From: Neorhodopirellula lusitana
GTDB lineage: Bacteria; Planctomycetota; Planctomycetia; Pirellulales; Pirellulaceae
Direction of reading: 5' to 3'
Assembly (NCBI RefSeq): GCF_900182915.1
Contig: NZ_FXUG01000014.1
Location: 62,001-126,000, forward strand
Length of the DNA stretch: 64,000 nucleotides
The notes under the pieces were generated by a model. It was not told where the DNA came from and did no database searches. It worked only from the letters and a program-made list of their open reading frames with translations. Below, in pieces: positions 37,967 to 47,949 of this stretch. Both the position numbers and the translations under genes were made by a program. The first letter of the stretch is position 1. The number at the start of each line of letters is the position of its first letter.

Positions 37967-39457
37967 TTAAAGATCCGTGGGCGGATTTCCTGTTGGAATC
38001 GGTTTGCCGTGCGGGTCGGTCGAGGGCGAATCGGTTTGCACGTCGAGGCGTGCTTGCAGGTCGTGGTCGGTGAAGTGCTCAAACTCGTCAGCCGTTTGGT
38101 GCAATCGCTCGTTACCGAGATCGACTTTGGTGACCAGATACTGTTCCCACAATCGGTGTGAACGCACGATGGTCTCGGCTTCCTCACGACCAGTATGCGT
38201 CAAACGCGGCAGGAACTCATCATTAAAGAGTGAAGACGCGTGGCCCGCTTGCGACGACAAGGGCTCGACACGACCGCGCCACTGATGAAACCGAATCGCC
38301 CAGCGGGCTGCTGACGGCCGGGTCAGTAGTGTTTCGGCCACCCAGTCTATGGCCGATTTATTGGCCGAATCAACAGGAGCAGCGACCGCCGAAACGTTCT
38401 CCTCGATCGCCTTCTCTTCCAGCCGATACAGCAATGTCAAAACATCATCGGACAGGATGGACCAGCGCAGACCTTGCTGACGCACCCATCTTGGCAGCAT
38501 GCCTTGTTGAGGTGCGAATAGGAACGCCAGCACGAACGCTCCGCCAGCGGTAACACTCATCATCCCGGCCGTGGTCGTGCTACGGAAGCCGAACCAAGTC
38601 GGAACCTCAACGGCGGCGATGTGTCCCACCACCGCGGAACCGGCAGCGATCAGACAAGCCAAACACAGCATCCAACCGAGTCGGTTCGTCAACAAATACG
38701 CCGTCGCCGGAGGCACGATCAACATCGCGACGACCAGGATATTCCCCACGCTTTCAAAGCACGCCACCGCGGTCACCGCGACCAAGGTCATCAATACATA
38801 GTGGATCGCGGTTGCTGAAAAACCACTCGCCGTCGCCAAGGCGGGATCAAAGGTCGCGAGCTTCAGTTCTTTGAAAAAGAGGATGACGCACGCGGCGTTG
38901 ATGAACGTCACAATCGATAAAACGAATACCACGCGAGGCACGTCGAAAGACCATCCACCGGGCATCGATATCGTCCACTGGTCCCAAGGCGTCTGCTCAA
39001 TCGCACCGTAAAGCACGCAGCCAGGATCCAAGTCGACACGGTCCGCGGCGATCACAATCATCAACAGCCCACCGGCGAAAAGTGTGGTGAACACCACGCC
39101 CATCGACGCCCCCTCATCGACTTGGCCTTTCCGGTGAATCCAATCCGTTAGCACGGCCGTCAGGATGCCGACTAGCACCGCGCCAACAAACATCCAAACG
39201 CTGCTGCGGGAACCTGAGATCAAGAACGCACCAGCGAGTCCAGGCAATACCGCATGCGATATCGCATCGCCCAACAGGCTCATCTTTCGTAGCAACAGGA
39301 AGCAGCCCAACAACGAAGAGGCGACCGCGCCCAACACGCCCGCCAGAACGATCCAGCCATCAAGCTGCCAGTTCCAGGTAAACGCAAGCATGCCGGTTCC
39401 GACAATTTCTTGTCGCACTTCAACGATTGATTCACCGAACGAAGTCACGTCGATCAC
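37967..39457 (-). CDS. Metal ABC transporter permease fused to a DtxR-like C-terminal region (second copy)
   Basis: Protein of 496 residues. Residues 30-310 are an ABC-3 family permease (LGAVASSLLGCFLLLRKMSLLGDAISHAVLPG; NILVVAMLIVPPATAYL), as in ZnuB/MntB/TroC. The last 150 residues are soluble and include LTHTGREEAETIVRSHRLWEQYLVTKVDL and HQTADEFEHFTDHDLQARLD, which match the metal-binding and dimerisation part of DtxR/MntR regulators (His/Glu of HRLWE, Asp/Glu/His of DEFEH). An ending resembling the HPHGxPIP of DtxR (DPHGKPIPTG) is also present. A recognisable winged helix is weak in this copy. Its ATG overlaps the stop of the sister permease (ATGA), so both are translated together. Confidence 0.88.
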   Translation of the reverse strand: MIDVTSFGESIVEVRQEIVGTGMLAFTWNWQLDGWIVLAGVLGAVASSLLGCFLLLRKMSLLGDAISHAVLPGLAGAFLISGSRSSVWMFVGAVLVGILTAVLTDWIHRKGQVDEGASMGVVFTTLFAGGLLMIVIAADRVDLDPGCVLYGAIEQTPWDQWTISMPGGWSFDVPRVVFVLSIVTFINAACVILFFKELKLATFDPALATASGFSATAIHYVLMTLVAVTAVACFESVGNILVVAMLIVPPATAYLLTNRLGWMLCLACLIAAGSAVVGHIAAVEVPTWFGFRSTTTAGMMSVTAGGAFVLAFLFAPQQGMLPRWVRQQGLRWSILSDDVLTLLYRLEEKAIEENVSAVAAPVDSANKSAIDWVAETLLTRPSAARWAIRFHQWRGRVEPLSSQAGHASSLFNDEFLPRLTHTGREEAETIVRSHRLWEQYLVTKVDLGNERLHQTADEFEHFTDHDLQARLDVQTDSPSTDPHGKPIPTGNPPTDL

Positions 39458-40812
39458 GCCAGCGACTCCTGTTCGGGTGTAGAGTCGCTATCGGGAAATT
39501 CACCTGCGTGGGGATCTTCCGGCATTCGCGAGCGGCCAAGTTCCGCATCCAGCAACGTCTCCAGTTCAGCAACGATTTCCGGTTCCAGCACGTGCTCAAT
39601 CGCATCGGCGTCCCGGTCTACTCGCTGCGGAGCGATGTCCGCATGATGGATGAGATACAGCTCCCACAATCGGTGACGTCGGGTCAGTCGTTTCGCTTCC
39701 GCCTTCCCGTTTTCGGTCAGCGCGAACTCCATCCTCGAAACGTTTTCCGTAATCCAACCTTCGCTGGCGGCTTGAAACAGCATTCGACGTAGCCGTTTGG
39801 GTGTCCAACTGCGGCGGTGCAGCAGTTCATCAAACGGTACCGATACCCGATGGCTGTCGACCTCAAACATTTCGAATAGCTCTCGCAACAAGTGCTGGTG
39901 ATCAATGCTCTCGTTCAGTTTTCGCCGCCGCCACCATCGAATCAACCAACCACGCCGCGTCCCAACCATCAGACTAAACAGGAACCCGACACCTGCCGTC
40001 AGCACGATCATCGCACCGCTGGGAAGACGAGGCAGCATCGCACTGGCGGACGCTCCCACCAGACATCCCACCATTCCAAAGACCGACGCGATCATCATCA
40101 TTATGATCAAGCGATCGGTCCAAAATCGCGCCGACGCCGCCGGAATGACCAACAACGCGATCACCAGAACCAGCCCCACGGCCTGCAGCCCCACGATCGT
40201 CACCACAACCACGACGCCCATCAGGACCGCGTCCAAAAGCAGCACCGGATATCCCCGTGCGCCGGCGAACGCCTCATCAAAGCAAAGCAGCTTGAACTCT
40301 TTCAACAGAGCCAAACAAACGATCACGCACCCCGCCGATGCGGCTGCGATCAGCCACGCGTCGCCTGCTGTCATGGTGGCCGTTTTGCCGTAAATGAATG
40401 CCTCCAGCCCGGCCGCGTGCCCGCTGCTCATCTGTTGCACGATCCCCAGCAAGGCAACACCGGCGCCGAAGAACACGCTCAACACAATCCCGAGTGCCGC
40501 GTCTTCCTTGATCCGCGTGTTGCGGCGGATCGCCAGAATGGTCACGATCCCCAGTAGCCCGGACACGGTCGCACCCGCCAACAAAATCGGCAACGACTTG
40601 CCGTCGTATCCCAGCGCCGTCGCAGTCAAGAAAGCGATCGCGATCCCTGGCAACGCGGCGTGCGCGAGTGCATCACCGACCAAAGCACGACGACGGAGCA
40701 AGGTGAAACAGCCAACCAGCCCCGACGCGAAACCCAGCATTGCGGTGCCAAAAATCACGACCCGCGTGTTATGGTCCTGCAGACTGATCACACGCCATAG
40801 ATGATCGTTCAA
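39454..40812 (-). CDS. Metal ABC transporter permease fused to a full DtxR-like region (first copy)
   Basis: About 452 residues if the TTG at 40810-40812 is used; this TTG overlaps the ATPase stop as TTGA and removes 36 unlikely residues given by an upstream ATG inside the ATPase gene. The permease part has LGFASGLVGCFTLLRRRALVGDALAHAALPG and VGLVLVIALLVIPAASARF. The C-terminal soluble part holds a winged-helix-like stretch (FDELLHRRSWTPKRLRRMLFQAASEGWI), then FALTENGKAEAKRLTRRHRLWELYLI and DADAIEHVLEPEIVAELE, the metal-binding/dimerisation helix set of DtxR/MntR. It could sense cytoplasmic Mn or Fe and gate or report on uptake. Fusion is seen; sensing is inference. Confidence 0.88.
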   Translation of the reverse strand: MNDHLWRVISLQDHNTRVVIFGTAMLGFASGLVGCFTLLRRRALVGDALAHAALPGIAIAFLTATALGYDGKSLPILLAGATVSGLLGIVTILAIRRNTRIKEDAALGIVLSVFFGAGVALLGIVQQMSSGHAAGLEAFIYGKTATMTAGDAWLIAAASAGCVIVCLALLKEFKLLCFDEAFAGARGYPVLLLDAVLMGVVVVVTIVGLQAVGLVLVIALLVIPAASARFWTDRLIIMMMIASVFGMVGCLVGASASAMLPRLPSGAMIVLTAGVGFLFSLMVGTRRGWLIRWWRRRKLNESIDHQHLLRELFEMFEVDSHRVSVPFDELLHRRSWTPKRLRRMLFQAASEGWITENVSRMEFALTENGKAEAKRLTRRHRLWELYLIHHADIAPQRVDRDADAIEHVLEPEIVAELETLLDAELGRSRMPEDPHAGEFPDSDSTPEQESLA

Positions 40813-41576
40813 ATGCCACGCTCCCGGCGACGCATCGCCTCGGTCGCCTCTTCCAAAAGCGTCAATCGTCCGCCGTACGTCTTTTGTAGATTCTCGTTGG
40901 TGAATACATCTTCGGTGCAACCCGCCGCGACAACACGCATGTTCAACAACACCACGTGGTCGAAATAGTCGGGCACGCTTTGCAGGTCGTGGTGAATCAC
41001 CACGGCGGTTTTGCCGTCTGCCTGCATCTTTTTCAGTAGTTCGACAATCGCCGCTTCGGTGGCCGCGTCGACCGCCGCCAACGGCTCATCCATCAGATAC
41101 AAATCCGCGTCCTGCACCAAAGCTCGTGCCAAGAAAGTTCGCTGTTGTTGACCGCCGGAAAGCTGGCTAATTTGACGATTCGCTAGATCAGCGATGCCAA
41201 CCCGGGCGAGCGCCTCACGGGCAGCGTCGCGGTGTTTCTTGCGAAGTGGCATGCACCAACCCACGCGGCGATAGAGTCCCATCGCCACCACATCCAACGC
41301 GTCGACCGGGAAATCCCAGTCCACGCTTTCACGCTGTGGAACGTACCCGACTCGGTGCATGGAATCCGCATAGGGATGCCCGAAGACCTCGACTCGCCCC
41401 GATGCACGAGGAATCAAGTCCATGATCGCCTTCAAAAGCGTGCTTTTGCCCGCACCGTTGGGGCCGACAATGCCGACCAGCTTCCCTTCCGGGATATCAA
41501 ACTTGACGTCCCAAATCACGGGTTTGCGGTGATAGGCCACCGTGAGGTCGCTGACGGAGAGAGCAGGCTTGTTCAA
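40809..41576 (-). CDS. Metal ABC transporter ATP-binding protein
   Basis: Protein of 255 residues. Walker A GPNGAGKST, Q-loop YVPQRESVDWDFP, signature LSGGQQQR, Walker B LYLMDEPLAAVD and switch His (VIHHD) are all intact. The VDWDFPV segment after the Q-loop is typical of the Mn/Zn/Fe (TroB/MntA/ZnuC) importer ATPases. It overlaps both neighbours' reading (TTGA junction with the permease) and follows the binding-protein gene by 128 bases, forming one import operon. Confidence 0.93.
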   Translation of the reverse strand: MNKPALSVSDLTVAYHRKPVIWDVKFDIPEGKLVGIVGPNGAGKSTLLKAIMDLIPRASGRVEVFGHPYADSMHRVGYVPQRESVDWDFPVDALDVVAMGLYRRVGWCMPLRKKHRDAAREALARVGIADLANRQISQLSGGQQQRTFLARALVQDADLYLMDEPLAAVDAATEAAIVELLKKMQADGKTAVVIHHDLQSVPDYFDHVVLLNMRVVAAGCTEDVFTNENLQKTYGGRLTLLEEATEAMRRRERGI

Positions 41577-41704
41577 GGGAGTGAGTTTCTAAAAGCGACG
41601 TACGAAGTTCGCGTTCCATCATGAAACGCCACGAACGAGCACGATAGATCCGCGAGAACCGTCACAGCGAATGGATTGGCCAAGCGTGACCGCTCGTTCA
41701 TTGT

Positions 41705-42745
41705 CTACAGTTTACCTGAAAGGCCGCCTTCAGGGGCGGTGCCGCCCAGCGAGCTAGCGATCGTCGTGATGTTGTGGTCAATCATGCCCGGGTAAGTCCC
41801 CTCGTAGGTGCCGCCGGGGCCCGCCGCATCGGAAAACAATTCGCCGCCGATCCGAACTTCATGGCCTCGAGCAGCCGCCCCCTCGATCAATGCCTGAATG
41901 CTTTTGGGTGAAACGCTACTTTCGACAAAGACGGCTGGCACCTTCTTTTCAACCAGTAAGTCCACCAGTTCATTGACCCGGCGTAAGCCAGCTTCGGAAT
42001 CCGTCGAGATCCCCTGCACGCCCATCACCTCAATCCCGTACGCTCGCCCCAGATAGCCAAACGCATCGTGTGAGGTGATCAAAATCCGTTGAGATTCCGG
42101 AATCGTCGCCAATGTCGCTTTCGCATATTGGTCCAGTGGTTCCAGCCCGGCCTGATACTGGGCCGCGGCCGCCCGGAATTCGTCCGCGTGGTCAGGCAAT
42201 TGGTCCGCCATCACGTCCGCGACCACGTCGGCGGTTTGCGACCAAAGCTGAACATCGAACCAAACGTGCGGGTCCGGGTGATGTTCATCGCCTAGAAGCT
42301 TGGCAGGGTCGAGCCCTTTCGTCACGGCATGGACCGGCTTCGATGTGCCAACCTTGTCCAGCGTGTAAGTCATCTTCCCTTCCAATAATAACCCGGAATA
42401 AAAGACCACATCGGCTTCCATAATCATGGCCACGTCATCGCGGGAAGTCTTATACAAGTGCGGGTCAACACCGGGCCCCAACATCACGGTCACGTCGACA
42501 TGTTCACCGCCAACGGCTTGCACGACATCGCCTACCATCGCGGTGGTCGCAATCACGTTCAGCTTGCCCGACCGCGAAGCTGCTGGCTTCCCGTTCGGCG
42601 ATGGAGTCTTCGCACTGGACGGGCAACCAGCGACCGACAAGACAACGGCCAAACATGCGAAAGTAAAAAGTACATTGGCCACGCGGGGCAAACGCGACAG
42701 GTGAGTCATACGGTCAGTCGGGTGATTCAGCAAAACGTTTTTCAA
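41705..42745 (-). CDS. Metal-binding lipoprotein of the Mn/Fe/Zn ABC importer (cluster A-I)
   Basis: Protein of 346 residues, or 334 from a second ATG at 42709. The lipobox LSVAGCPSS predicts a membrane-anchored lipoprotein. The metal ligands are visible in order: His in VDPHLYK, His in DPHVWFD, Glu in VFVESSVS and Asp in LFSDAAGP. The His-His-Glu-Asp set is that of Mn/Fe-type proteins (MntC, PsaA, SitA); ZnuA proteins have a third His and a His-rich loop. It is first in the operon with the ATPase and two permeases. Mn or Fe is favoured over Zn on these residues. Confidence 0.9.
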   Translation of the reverse strand: MKNVLLNHPTDRMTHLSRLPRVANVLFTFACLAVVLSVAGCPSSAKTPSPNGKPAASRSGKLNVIATTAMVGDVVQAVGGEHVDVTVMLGPGVDPHLYKTSRDDVAMIMEADVVFYSGLLLEGKMTYTLDKVGTSKPVHAVTKGLDPAKLLGDEHHPDPHVWFDVQLWSQTADVVADVMADQLPDHADEFRAAAAQYQAGLEPLDQYAKATLATIPESQRILITSHDAFGYLGRAYGIEVMGVQGISTDSEAGLRRVNELVDLLVEKKVPAVFVESSVSPKSIQALIEGAAARGHEVRIGGELFSDAAGPGGTYEGTYPGMIDHNITTIASSLGGTAPEGGLSGKL

Positions 42746-42875
42746 TGGTAGATGTCCAATGGTCAGTCAGGCGATGCGATCAAGGCATCACTTAAGCGAT
42801 GCGTCTTCAACTACTTCATCTTCAAAGCGGGCGAGTTCTCGGCGGGAGAGAACTGCCTCTAGTTCAAACCACTCT

Positions 42876-43433
42876 CTATTTCGAGCGACTCATCCAAAAC
42901 TCGACGGCCGTTCGATTGGAATCGAACGCCATGTTATCAAGCACGTTCGCACCCGGAACACACCACTGGTAGTGATTCAGTTCCGTGGCCTGCAACACGA
43001 CCTGCGAGTCATCTTCCACGTTGCACGTGTAGAACAGATCGATGACATCCGCGGTGACTCCGGCGTACGCGTAGCGATTGGGACCGGTCATCAAGAAAGC
43101 GGCATCACTCACAACCAAGCTGGTCTCTTCCATCACCTCTCGTGCTAACGCGTCTTCCACCGTCTCGCCTCGGTCAACAAACCCGCCTGGCAGGCCCCAT
43201 TTCCCTTTGCCTGGATCCTTCGCTCGTCGCACTAACAACAATTCATTGCGGCTGTTCACGACCAACCCGCCGACCGCGGCGACGGGGCCGAAGAAGAACG
43301 AAAAATGGCATTCACAACAACGAAACGGAATCTTGCCAACGGTCTCGCTTTCATGTCCACAACGAGGGCAAAAGCGAAAGACCTGTTCAAAGGGCAAGCT
43401 GTCAGCGACCACTTTGGAATTCCCGTCGCTCAT
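42876..43433 (-). CDS. NUDIX hydrolase with zinc ribbon
   Basis: Protein of 185 residues from the ATG at 43431-43433, which overlaps the upstream stop as ATGA. The N-terminus has a four-Cys zinc ribbon (FCPRCGHE and FRCCECHFS). The NUDIX box is intact: GGFVDRGETVEDALAREVMEETSL. Similar zinc-ribbon NUDIX proteins hydrolyse NADH or ADP-ribose and related nucleoside diphosphates. Substrate undetermined. Last gene of the glnS unit. Confidence 0.88.
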   Translation of the reverse strand: MSDGNSKVVADSLPFEQVFRFCPRCGHESETVGKIPFRCCECHFSFFFGPVAAVGGLVVNSRNELLLVRRAKDPGKGKWGLPGGFVDRGETVEDALAREVMEETSLVVSDAAFLMTGPNRYAYAGVTADVIDLFYTCNVEDDSQVVLQATELNHYQWCVPGANVLDNMAFDSNRTAVEFWMSRSK

Positions 43434-44854
43434 GACCACTCATCCTGTGAAAGCTCCAAACGGGCCACCGCTGAATCGTGGAACTGGGCCGCACGAATCA
43501 CGCCAGCACTATGGTGCGACTCACCGAGATTCTTCAGCTCCGCGACCGAGCTGATCACGCCCAGGCCGAGTGACTCAACTTCCGATGCATCCAGCTCGCT
43601 ATACAGCAAAATCCGGTGATCGGTTAGCAAGGTTGCCAACTTACGAGCCAGCACCCGATCGGCCTGCCAGTCGTCGAAATCATCCTCCGCCGTTAACACA
43701 ACCGCGTCGGACCGTCGTTGCGGCAATTCGCTGGTCCAGACCGCGGGGGCAGCGTGATTCAATCGAGACCAGATCACTATGGTGCCCGCTCCTTCGAGAT
43801 GCCGAGCCGAAGCGATCGCGGCGCGAGCCACATTGGGCCACGTCTGGGCCGACGCATCGCCGTCCAGTGCTGCGATCACAAGCGGAGCCGTGGGCCGGGT
43901 TTCGTTCTCGACCACCGCGTGCAGCGTTTCGAGTTCGTGACGAATCGAATCCGGCGTCCCCGCCAAAATCCGCTCCACTCCGCCGGCAGCATCCGATGAC
44001 ACGATCATCACCAACTGCACGCCCAACAGGAAACCGACCTCGTTAATGGCAGCAAACGACGCGTCAATCGAATCCGGCTTGGGTTCGGGCTCGTCAGCGA
44101 ACGCATCCATCGCGTCGATCTCTTCATCCGAACGAGCTTCGGGTTCCGAGTCGTCGTCTTCGTCCCCGTGCTCCTCCTTCGGCACCTCCGGCAACTCGCC
44201 GCGTTGGTAGCGACGAATCGTCGACCCGTCCGCGAACATTGGGAAGACGCCCGTCTTGTCCGCTCGTTCAATCGCATCAGCCGCCCGCGCCGACATAATC
44301 GGAATCGTCAAATCCGCATCGACCAAGTCTCTAGCCAAGTACATCGGTTCGCCATCCGCATCGGCGGCCACGTAACGCAACTCGGATCGTTTCCGCGGCT
44401 CGTGTCGGGTTACACGAATCGCGGGAGTCACAGTGGAGGGCGGTGCCTCGTCTGTGTCGGGATCGAAGTTTTGGAATCGTTCCTGCAGCTGTGCCAGTAA
44501 TTCGTCTGGCGTTTCAGGCCACAACACGACGCTGACCCGTCCCACATCGGTTTGGGTCAACTTGTCCAGCACGCCAGCAAGAATGGCTTCGACGCTAGGA
44601 ACATACGGATCGACTGCCAAGGCAACGTGATCGCCCGGCACAATCGCATCGGCGACGGCCGGGAAATCAACGGGTGCCTGCAACGTCGAGGCCGCAAGTG
44701 CCGCGATCGCTTGCTGGGACGAGTCCTGCGGTTGGCTGCGATAGGAAATCGGTCCGGCAATGCATACCGGGCTCATCTCCCACATCTCTCCCGGAACCGC
44801 GTTTCGGTAATCGGAGGCTGCTACAACGGGCAATGAAATGGATTGAGGATTCAT
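43430..44854 (-). CDS. LarA/DUF2088-like protein with acidic insert
   Basis: About 474 residues from the ATG at 44852-44854, eight bases after the glnS stop. The N-terminal half follows the lactate racemase (LarA/DUF2088) pattern: VPGDHVALAVDPYVPSVEAILAGVLDKL, then RVSVVLWPETPDELLAQL, a HEPRKRSEL block and VDADLTIPIMSARAADA. Around residues 225-265 there is a very acidic insert (EEHGDEDDDSEPEARSDEE). LarA needs a nickel pincer cofactor anchored on a Lys and His; the equivalent residues are not obvious here. The function may therefore differ from racemisation. Tightly coupled to glnS and the NUDIX gene. Confidence 0.7.
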   Translation of the reverse strand: MNPQSISLPVVAASDYRNAVPGEMWEMSPVCIAGPISYRSQPQDSSQQAIAALAASTLQAPVDFPAVADAIVPGDHVALAVDPYVPSVEAILAGVLDKLTQTDVGRVSVVLWPETPDELLAQLQERFQNFDPDTDEAPPSTVTPAIRVTRHEPRKRSELRYVAADADGEPMYLARDLVDADLTIPIMSARAADAIERADKTGVFPMFADGSTIRRYQRGELPEVPKEEHGDEDDDSEPEARSDEEIDAMDAFADEPEPKPDSIDASFAAINEVGFLLGVQLVMIVSSDAAGGVERILAGTPDSIRHELETLHAVVENETRPTAPLVIAALDGDASAQTWPNVARAAIASARHLEGAGTIVIWSRLNHAAPAVWTSELPQRRSDAVVLTAEDDFDDWQADRVLARKLATLLTDHRILLYSELDASEVESLGLGVISSVAELKNLGESHHSAGVIRAAQFHDSAVARLELSQDEWS

Positions 44855-44862
44855 GGATTCAC

Positions 44863-46662
44863 TCACTTCTTTGCGGCGATTTTGGCCCAACTGTCACGAA
44901 GTCCGACGATGCGGTTGAACACCATCGCCGAATCCGTGCTATCCGGGTCAACAACGTAGTAACCCAAACGCTCGAACTGAACGCGATCGCCGACTTGGGC
45001 CTTCGCCAATTCCGGCTCCACGTACGCAGTTGTGGTCGACAACGAGTCTGGGTTCAGGTGATCCAGGAACGTCTTTCCTTCGGCGGATGAATCCGGGTTC
45101 TCGACACAGAACAAACGATCGTAGTTCCGCACGGTGACCTCGGCCGCATGATCGCGGCTGACCCAGTGAATCGTGCCCTTCACCTTGCGTCCCGACTCGT
45201 CTTGTCCGCTCTTGGTCGCGGTGTCGTACGTGCACAGGATTTCAATCACGTTTCCGTCATCGTCCTTAACCACGTCTTCGCAATCAACGATGTAGCCCGA
45301 CCGCAAACGCACAGCACCGCCCTTCTTCAAACGGAAGAACTTACGTGGTGCCTCTTCTTTGAAGTCGTCCTGTTCAATCCAAAGGTTGCCCGTGAACGGA
45401 ACCTGACGACTGCCGGCTTCCGCGTCACCCGGATTGTTGGTGGCGTCCATCATTTCCACGACAGGCTTGCCGTTTTCTTCCGGCCAGTTTGTGATCGTCA
45501 GCTTCACCGGATTCAACACTGCCATTCGACGTGGCGCGACTTCGTTCAGATGGTCTCGCACGGCATTTTCAAGTCGCACAACATCAATCGTGCTGTTGAA
45601 TTTGGCAACACCAATGTCGGCACAGAACGCACGAATCGATTCGGGCGTGTAACCTCGACGACGAAGTCCCACGAGCGTCGGCATCCGAGGATCGTCCCAT
45701 CCAGTGACGTGGTTTTCCTTCACCAATTGCAAAAGTTTCCGCTTGCTCATGACGGTGTAGGTCATGTTCAAACGAGCGAATTCGATTTGGCGTGGGTGGT
45801 GGATCTGCAGCGAGTCGCAATACCAATCGTACAGCGGTCGGTGATGCTCGAATTCCAAAGTGCAGATACTGAAGGTGATCTTCTCGATCGAGTCGCTTTG
45901 ACCGTGTGCCCAGTCGTACATCGGGTAGATGCACCAAGTGTCGCCGGTCCGGTGGTGTTCCACGTGAGCGATCCGGTACATCACCGGGTCACGCAAGTTG
46001 ATGTTGGGAGCGGACATGTCGATCTTGGCCCGCAGAGTTTTCTCGCCATCGGCAAAGTCGCCGGCCTTCATCTTGCGGAACAGTTCCAGGTTTTCCGCTG
46101 GCGTGCGATCGCGGTACGGACTGTTGCGACCGGGCTCTGTCAACGTACCTCGGTACTCGCGAGTCTCTTCCGCGTTCAAGTCGCAAACGTAAGCCTTCCC
46201 GTCTTCGATTAACTTTTCGGCCCAGGTGTAAAGCTGGTCGAAGTAGTCGCTGGCGAAATGCAGGTTGTCCCACTGGAATCCCAACCATCGCACGTCGTCC
46301 TGAATCGAATCAACGTATTCGGTGTCTTCTTTGGCCGGATTGGTATCGTCAAAACGAAGATTGCAGGCGCCACCGAGATCCGCGGCCAGGCCGAAGTTCA
46401 AACAGATGCTTTTGGCGTGACCGATATGCAGATAACCGTTTGGCTCGGGCGGGAACCGGGTTTGGACACCATCGAAACGACCCGACTTCAAGTCCGCTTC
46501 GACCGCCTGCAAAATGAAGTGCTTCGACGGCGCCTTGGGGGCGTTGTCGTCGCCCGAACCGTTGTTGGCGTTCGTCTTGGCATTGCCAGGGGCTTGCTTG
46601 CCACCGGGGTTGGCTTTACCAGCAGGGTTGGAACCGGGGTCAGGTTTGGAAGATGCGTTCAC
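44863..46662 (-). CDS. glnS: Glutaminyl-tRNA synthetase
   Basis: Protein of 599 residues. After a 45-residue Gly/Asn/Lys-rich leader the class I core is clear: [17 protein letters not shown] (HIGH) and TVMSKRKL (the KMSKS loop), with [18 protein letters not shown] and the anticodon-binding beta barrels at the C-terminus. It charges tRNA-Gln directly. The low-complexity leader is longer than in E. coli GlnRS. It heads a unit with the LarA-like and NUDIX genes. Confidence 0.95.
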   Translation of the reverse strand: MNASSKPDPGSNPAGKANPGGKQAPGNAKTNANNGSGDDNAPKAPSKHFILQAVEADLKSGRFDGVQTRFPPEPNGYLHIGHAKSICLNFGLAADLGGACNLRFDDTNPAKEDTEYVDSIQDDVRWLGFQWDNLHFASDYFDQLYTWAEKLIEDGKAYVCDLNAEETREYRGTLTEPGRNSPYRDRTPAENLELFRKMKAGDFADGEKTLRAKIDMSAPNINLRDPVMYRIAHVEHHRTGDTWCIYPMYDWAHGQSDSIEKITFSICTLEFEHHRPLYDWYCDSLQIHHPRQIEFARLNMTYTVMSKRKLLQLVKENHVTGWDDPRMPTLVGLRRRGYTPESIRAFCADIGVAKFNSTIDVVRLENAVRDHLNEVAPRRMAVLNPVKLTITNWPEENGKPVVEMMDATNNPGDAEAGSRQVPFTGNLWIEQDDFKEEAPRKFFRLKKGGAVRLRSGYIVDCEDVVKDDDGNVIEILCTYDTATKSGQDESGRKVKGTIHWVSRDHAAEVTVRNYDRLFCVENPDSSAEGKTFLDHLNPDSLSTTTAYVEPELAKAQVGDRVQFERLGYYVVDPDSTDSAMVFNRIVGLRDSWAKIAAKK

Positions 46663-46816
46663 GGCTTAGATCGGGCTCAGATCGGAATGGTCGAAAGGCG
46701 AACAAACCGCGATTGTGACCGCTGGGGGGCGTCCTTGGCTAGGGCTGTGTTAGGATGTCGCCCGCGATTGGCTTCCTGTCCACCACTCTCCCCACACTGT
46801 TGTCCCCTTCGAATTG

Positions 46817-47845
46817 ATGAAACCGTTCGTAAAGCAAGCTTTGTCGGTATCAGGCCCCCTTTTGGCGTTGGTGATCGTCGTCGCCTTTTTCGCCGGTGCG
46901 GAATGGATCAGCGGAACGGAGGGCAACTTCGCATCGGTTTCATCCGCCCGATTGGTCGGCATCCAATCCATCAAAGTCGGCATCGCTGCCCTCGGAATGA
47001 CGCTAATCATCATCAGCGGCGGCATTGATCTTTCCGCAGGCACCGCGACGGCGATGTGCGGATGCGTGGCCGCCTTGTGCCTGGATTCCGGGGCCTCGAT
47101 CTACTGGGCCGTCGTCGCAGCCGTCTTAGCGGGCGCCGCGTGTGGCGTTTTCAACGGAGCCCTAATCGCCGGACTCCGGCTCGTCCCGTTCATCATCACA
47201 CTCGGATCGATGACCATTTTTTTGGGCATCGCCAAGTTCCTGTGTGAGCAAGGGGGCACGATCACTCCGCCTCGCGAGACCATTCCGGACTGGTTGCGAT
47301 CCATGGTTACCCAGTACCCCGATCCGATGTGGGTTGCCTATCCAGCCATTCCTAACTTCGGCTGGGGCGTCTGGCTGACTCTCGGGCTGGCGATCTTGGT
47401 CGCGCTGGGGCTGCACAAGACAATTTTGGGGCGTCATATTTTTGCCATCGGATCCAGCGAAGCGACCGCTCGGTTGTGCGGCGTGCGAGTTCAATCGACC
47501 AAGGTATTGGTTTACGCCATCGCCGGGGCGTTATTTGGGCTGGCCGGTTGCGTGGACATTGCCCGTCTGGAAAAAGGAGACGCCTCCGCCGGAATGGGAT
47601 TGGAACTGGAGATCATCGCCGCAGTCGTGATCGGCGGCGGATCGCTGTTAGGCGGGCGAGGAAGCGTGGTGGGCACGCTATGCGGCGTGCTGATCATGGG
47701 CGTGATCAACCATGGCTGCACGGCGTTGGAACTGGAAAACCAAGTTGAAAATATCCTGCTTGGTGTGATCATCATCGCAGCAGTTTACGTAGACCGAATT
47801 CGCAGCCTGAAATCCGGACACGCAACTTCCCCTAGTTCCGCTTAG
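46817..47845 (+). CDS. RbsC-type sugar ABC transporter permease (orphan)
   Basis: Protein of 342 residues from the ATG at 46817 (a TTG lies one codon earlier). Eight to ten helices with family blocks ALGMTLIIISGGIDLSAGT, PFIITLGSMTIFLGIA, SSEATARLCGVRV and IAAVVIGGGSLLGGRGSVVGT are those of ribose/galactofuranose-type permeases. The matching ATPase and binding protein are not adjacent, which is unusual, so it must share them with genes elsewhere. It starts divergently from glnS, 154 bases away. Confidence 0.9.
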   Translation: MKPFVKQALSVSGPLLALVIVVAFFAGAEWISGTEGNFASVSSARLVGIQSIKVGIAALGMTLIIISGGIDLSAGTATAMCGCVAALCLDSGASIYWAVVAAVLAGAACGVFNGALIAGLRLVPFIITLGSMTIFLGIAKFLCEQGGTITPPRETIPDWLRSMVTQYPDPMWVAYPAIPNFGWGVWLTLGLAILVALGLHKTILGRHIFAIGSSEATARLCGVRVQSTKVLVYAIAGALFGLAGCVDIARLEKGDASAGMGLELEIIAAVVIGGGSLLGGRGSVVGTLCGVLIMGVINHGCTALELENQVENILLGVIIIAAVYVDRIRSLKSGHATSPSSA

Positions 47846-47949
47846 CAACATGCGCCCCAGCCTCGGCGTGATGCCAGCGTATCCCCAGCATTAAACTCCG
47901 CTTTCAAGCTTCACCTTTTTCGAATCTAAGCCCCCAGGAACCTTCCGCA

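Noticed and set aside
45148-46212. 354-codon open frame antisense to glnS
   Set aside because: Shadow of a certain synthetase gene; no ribosome site or domain.
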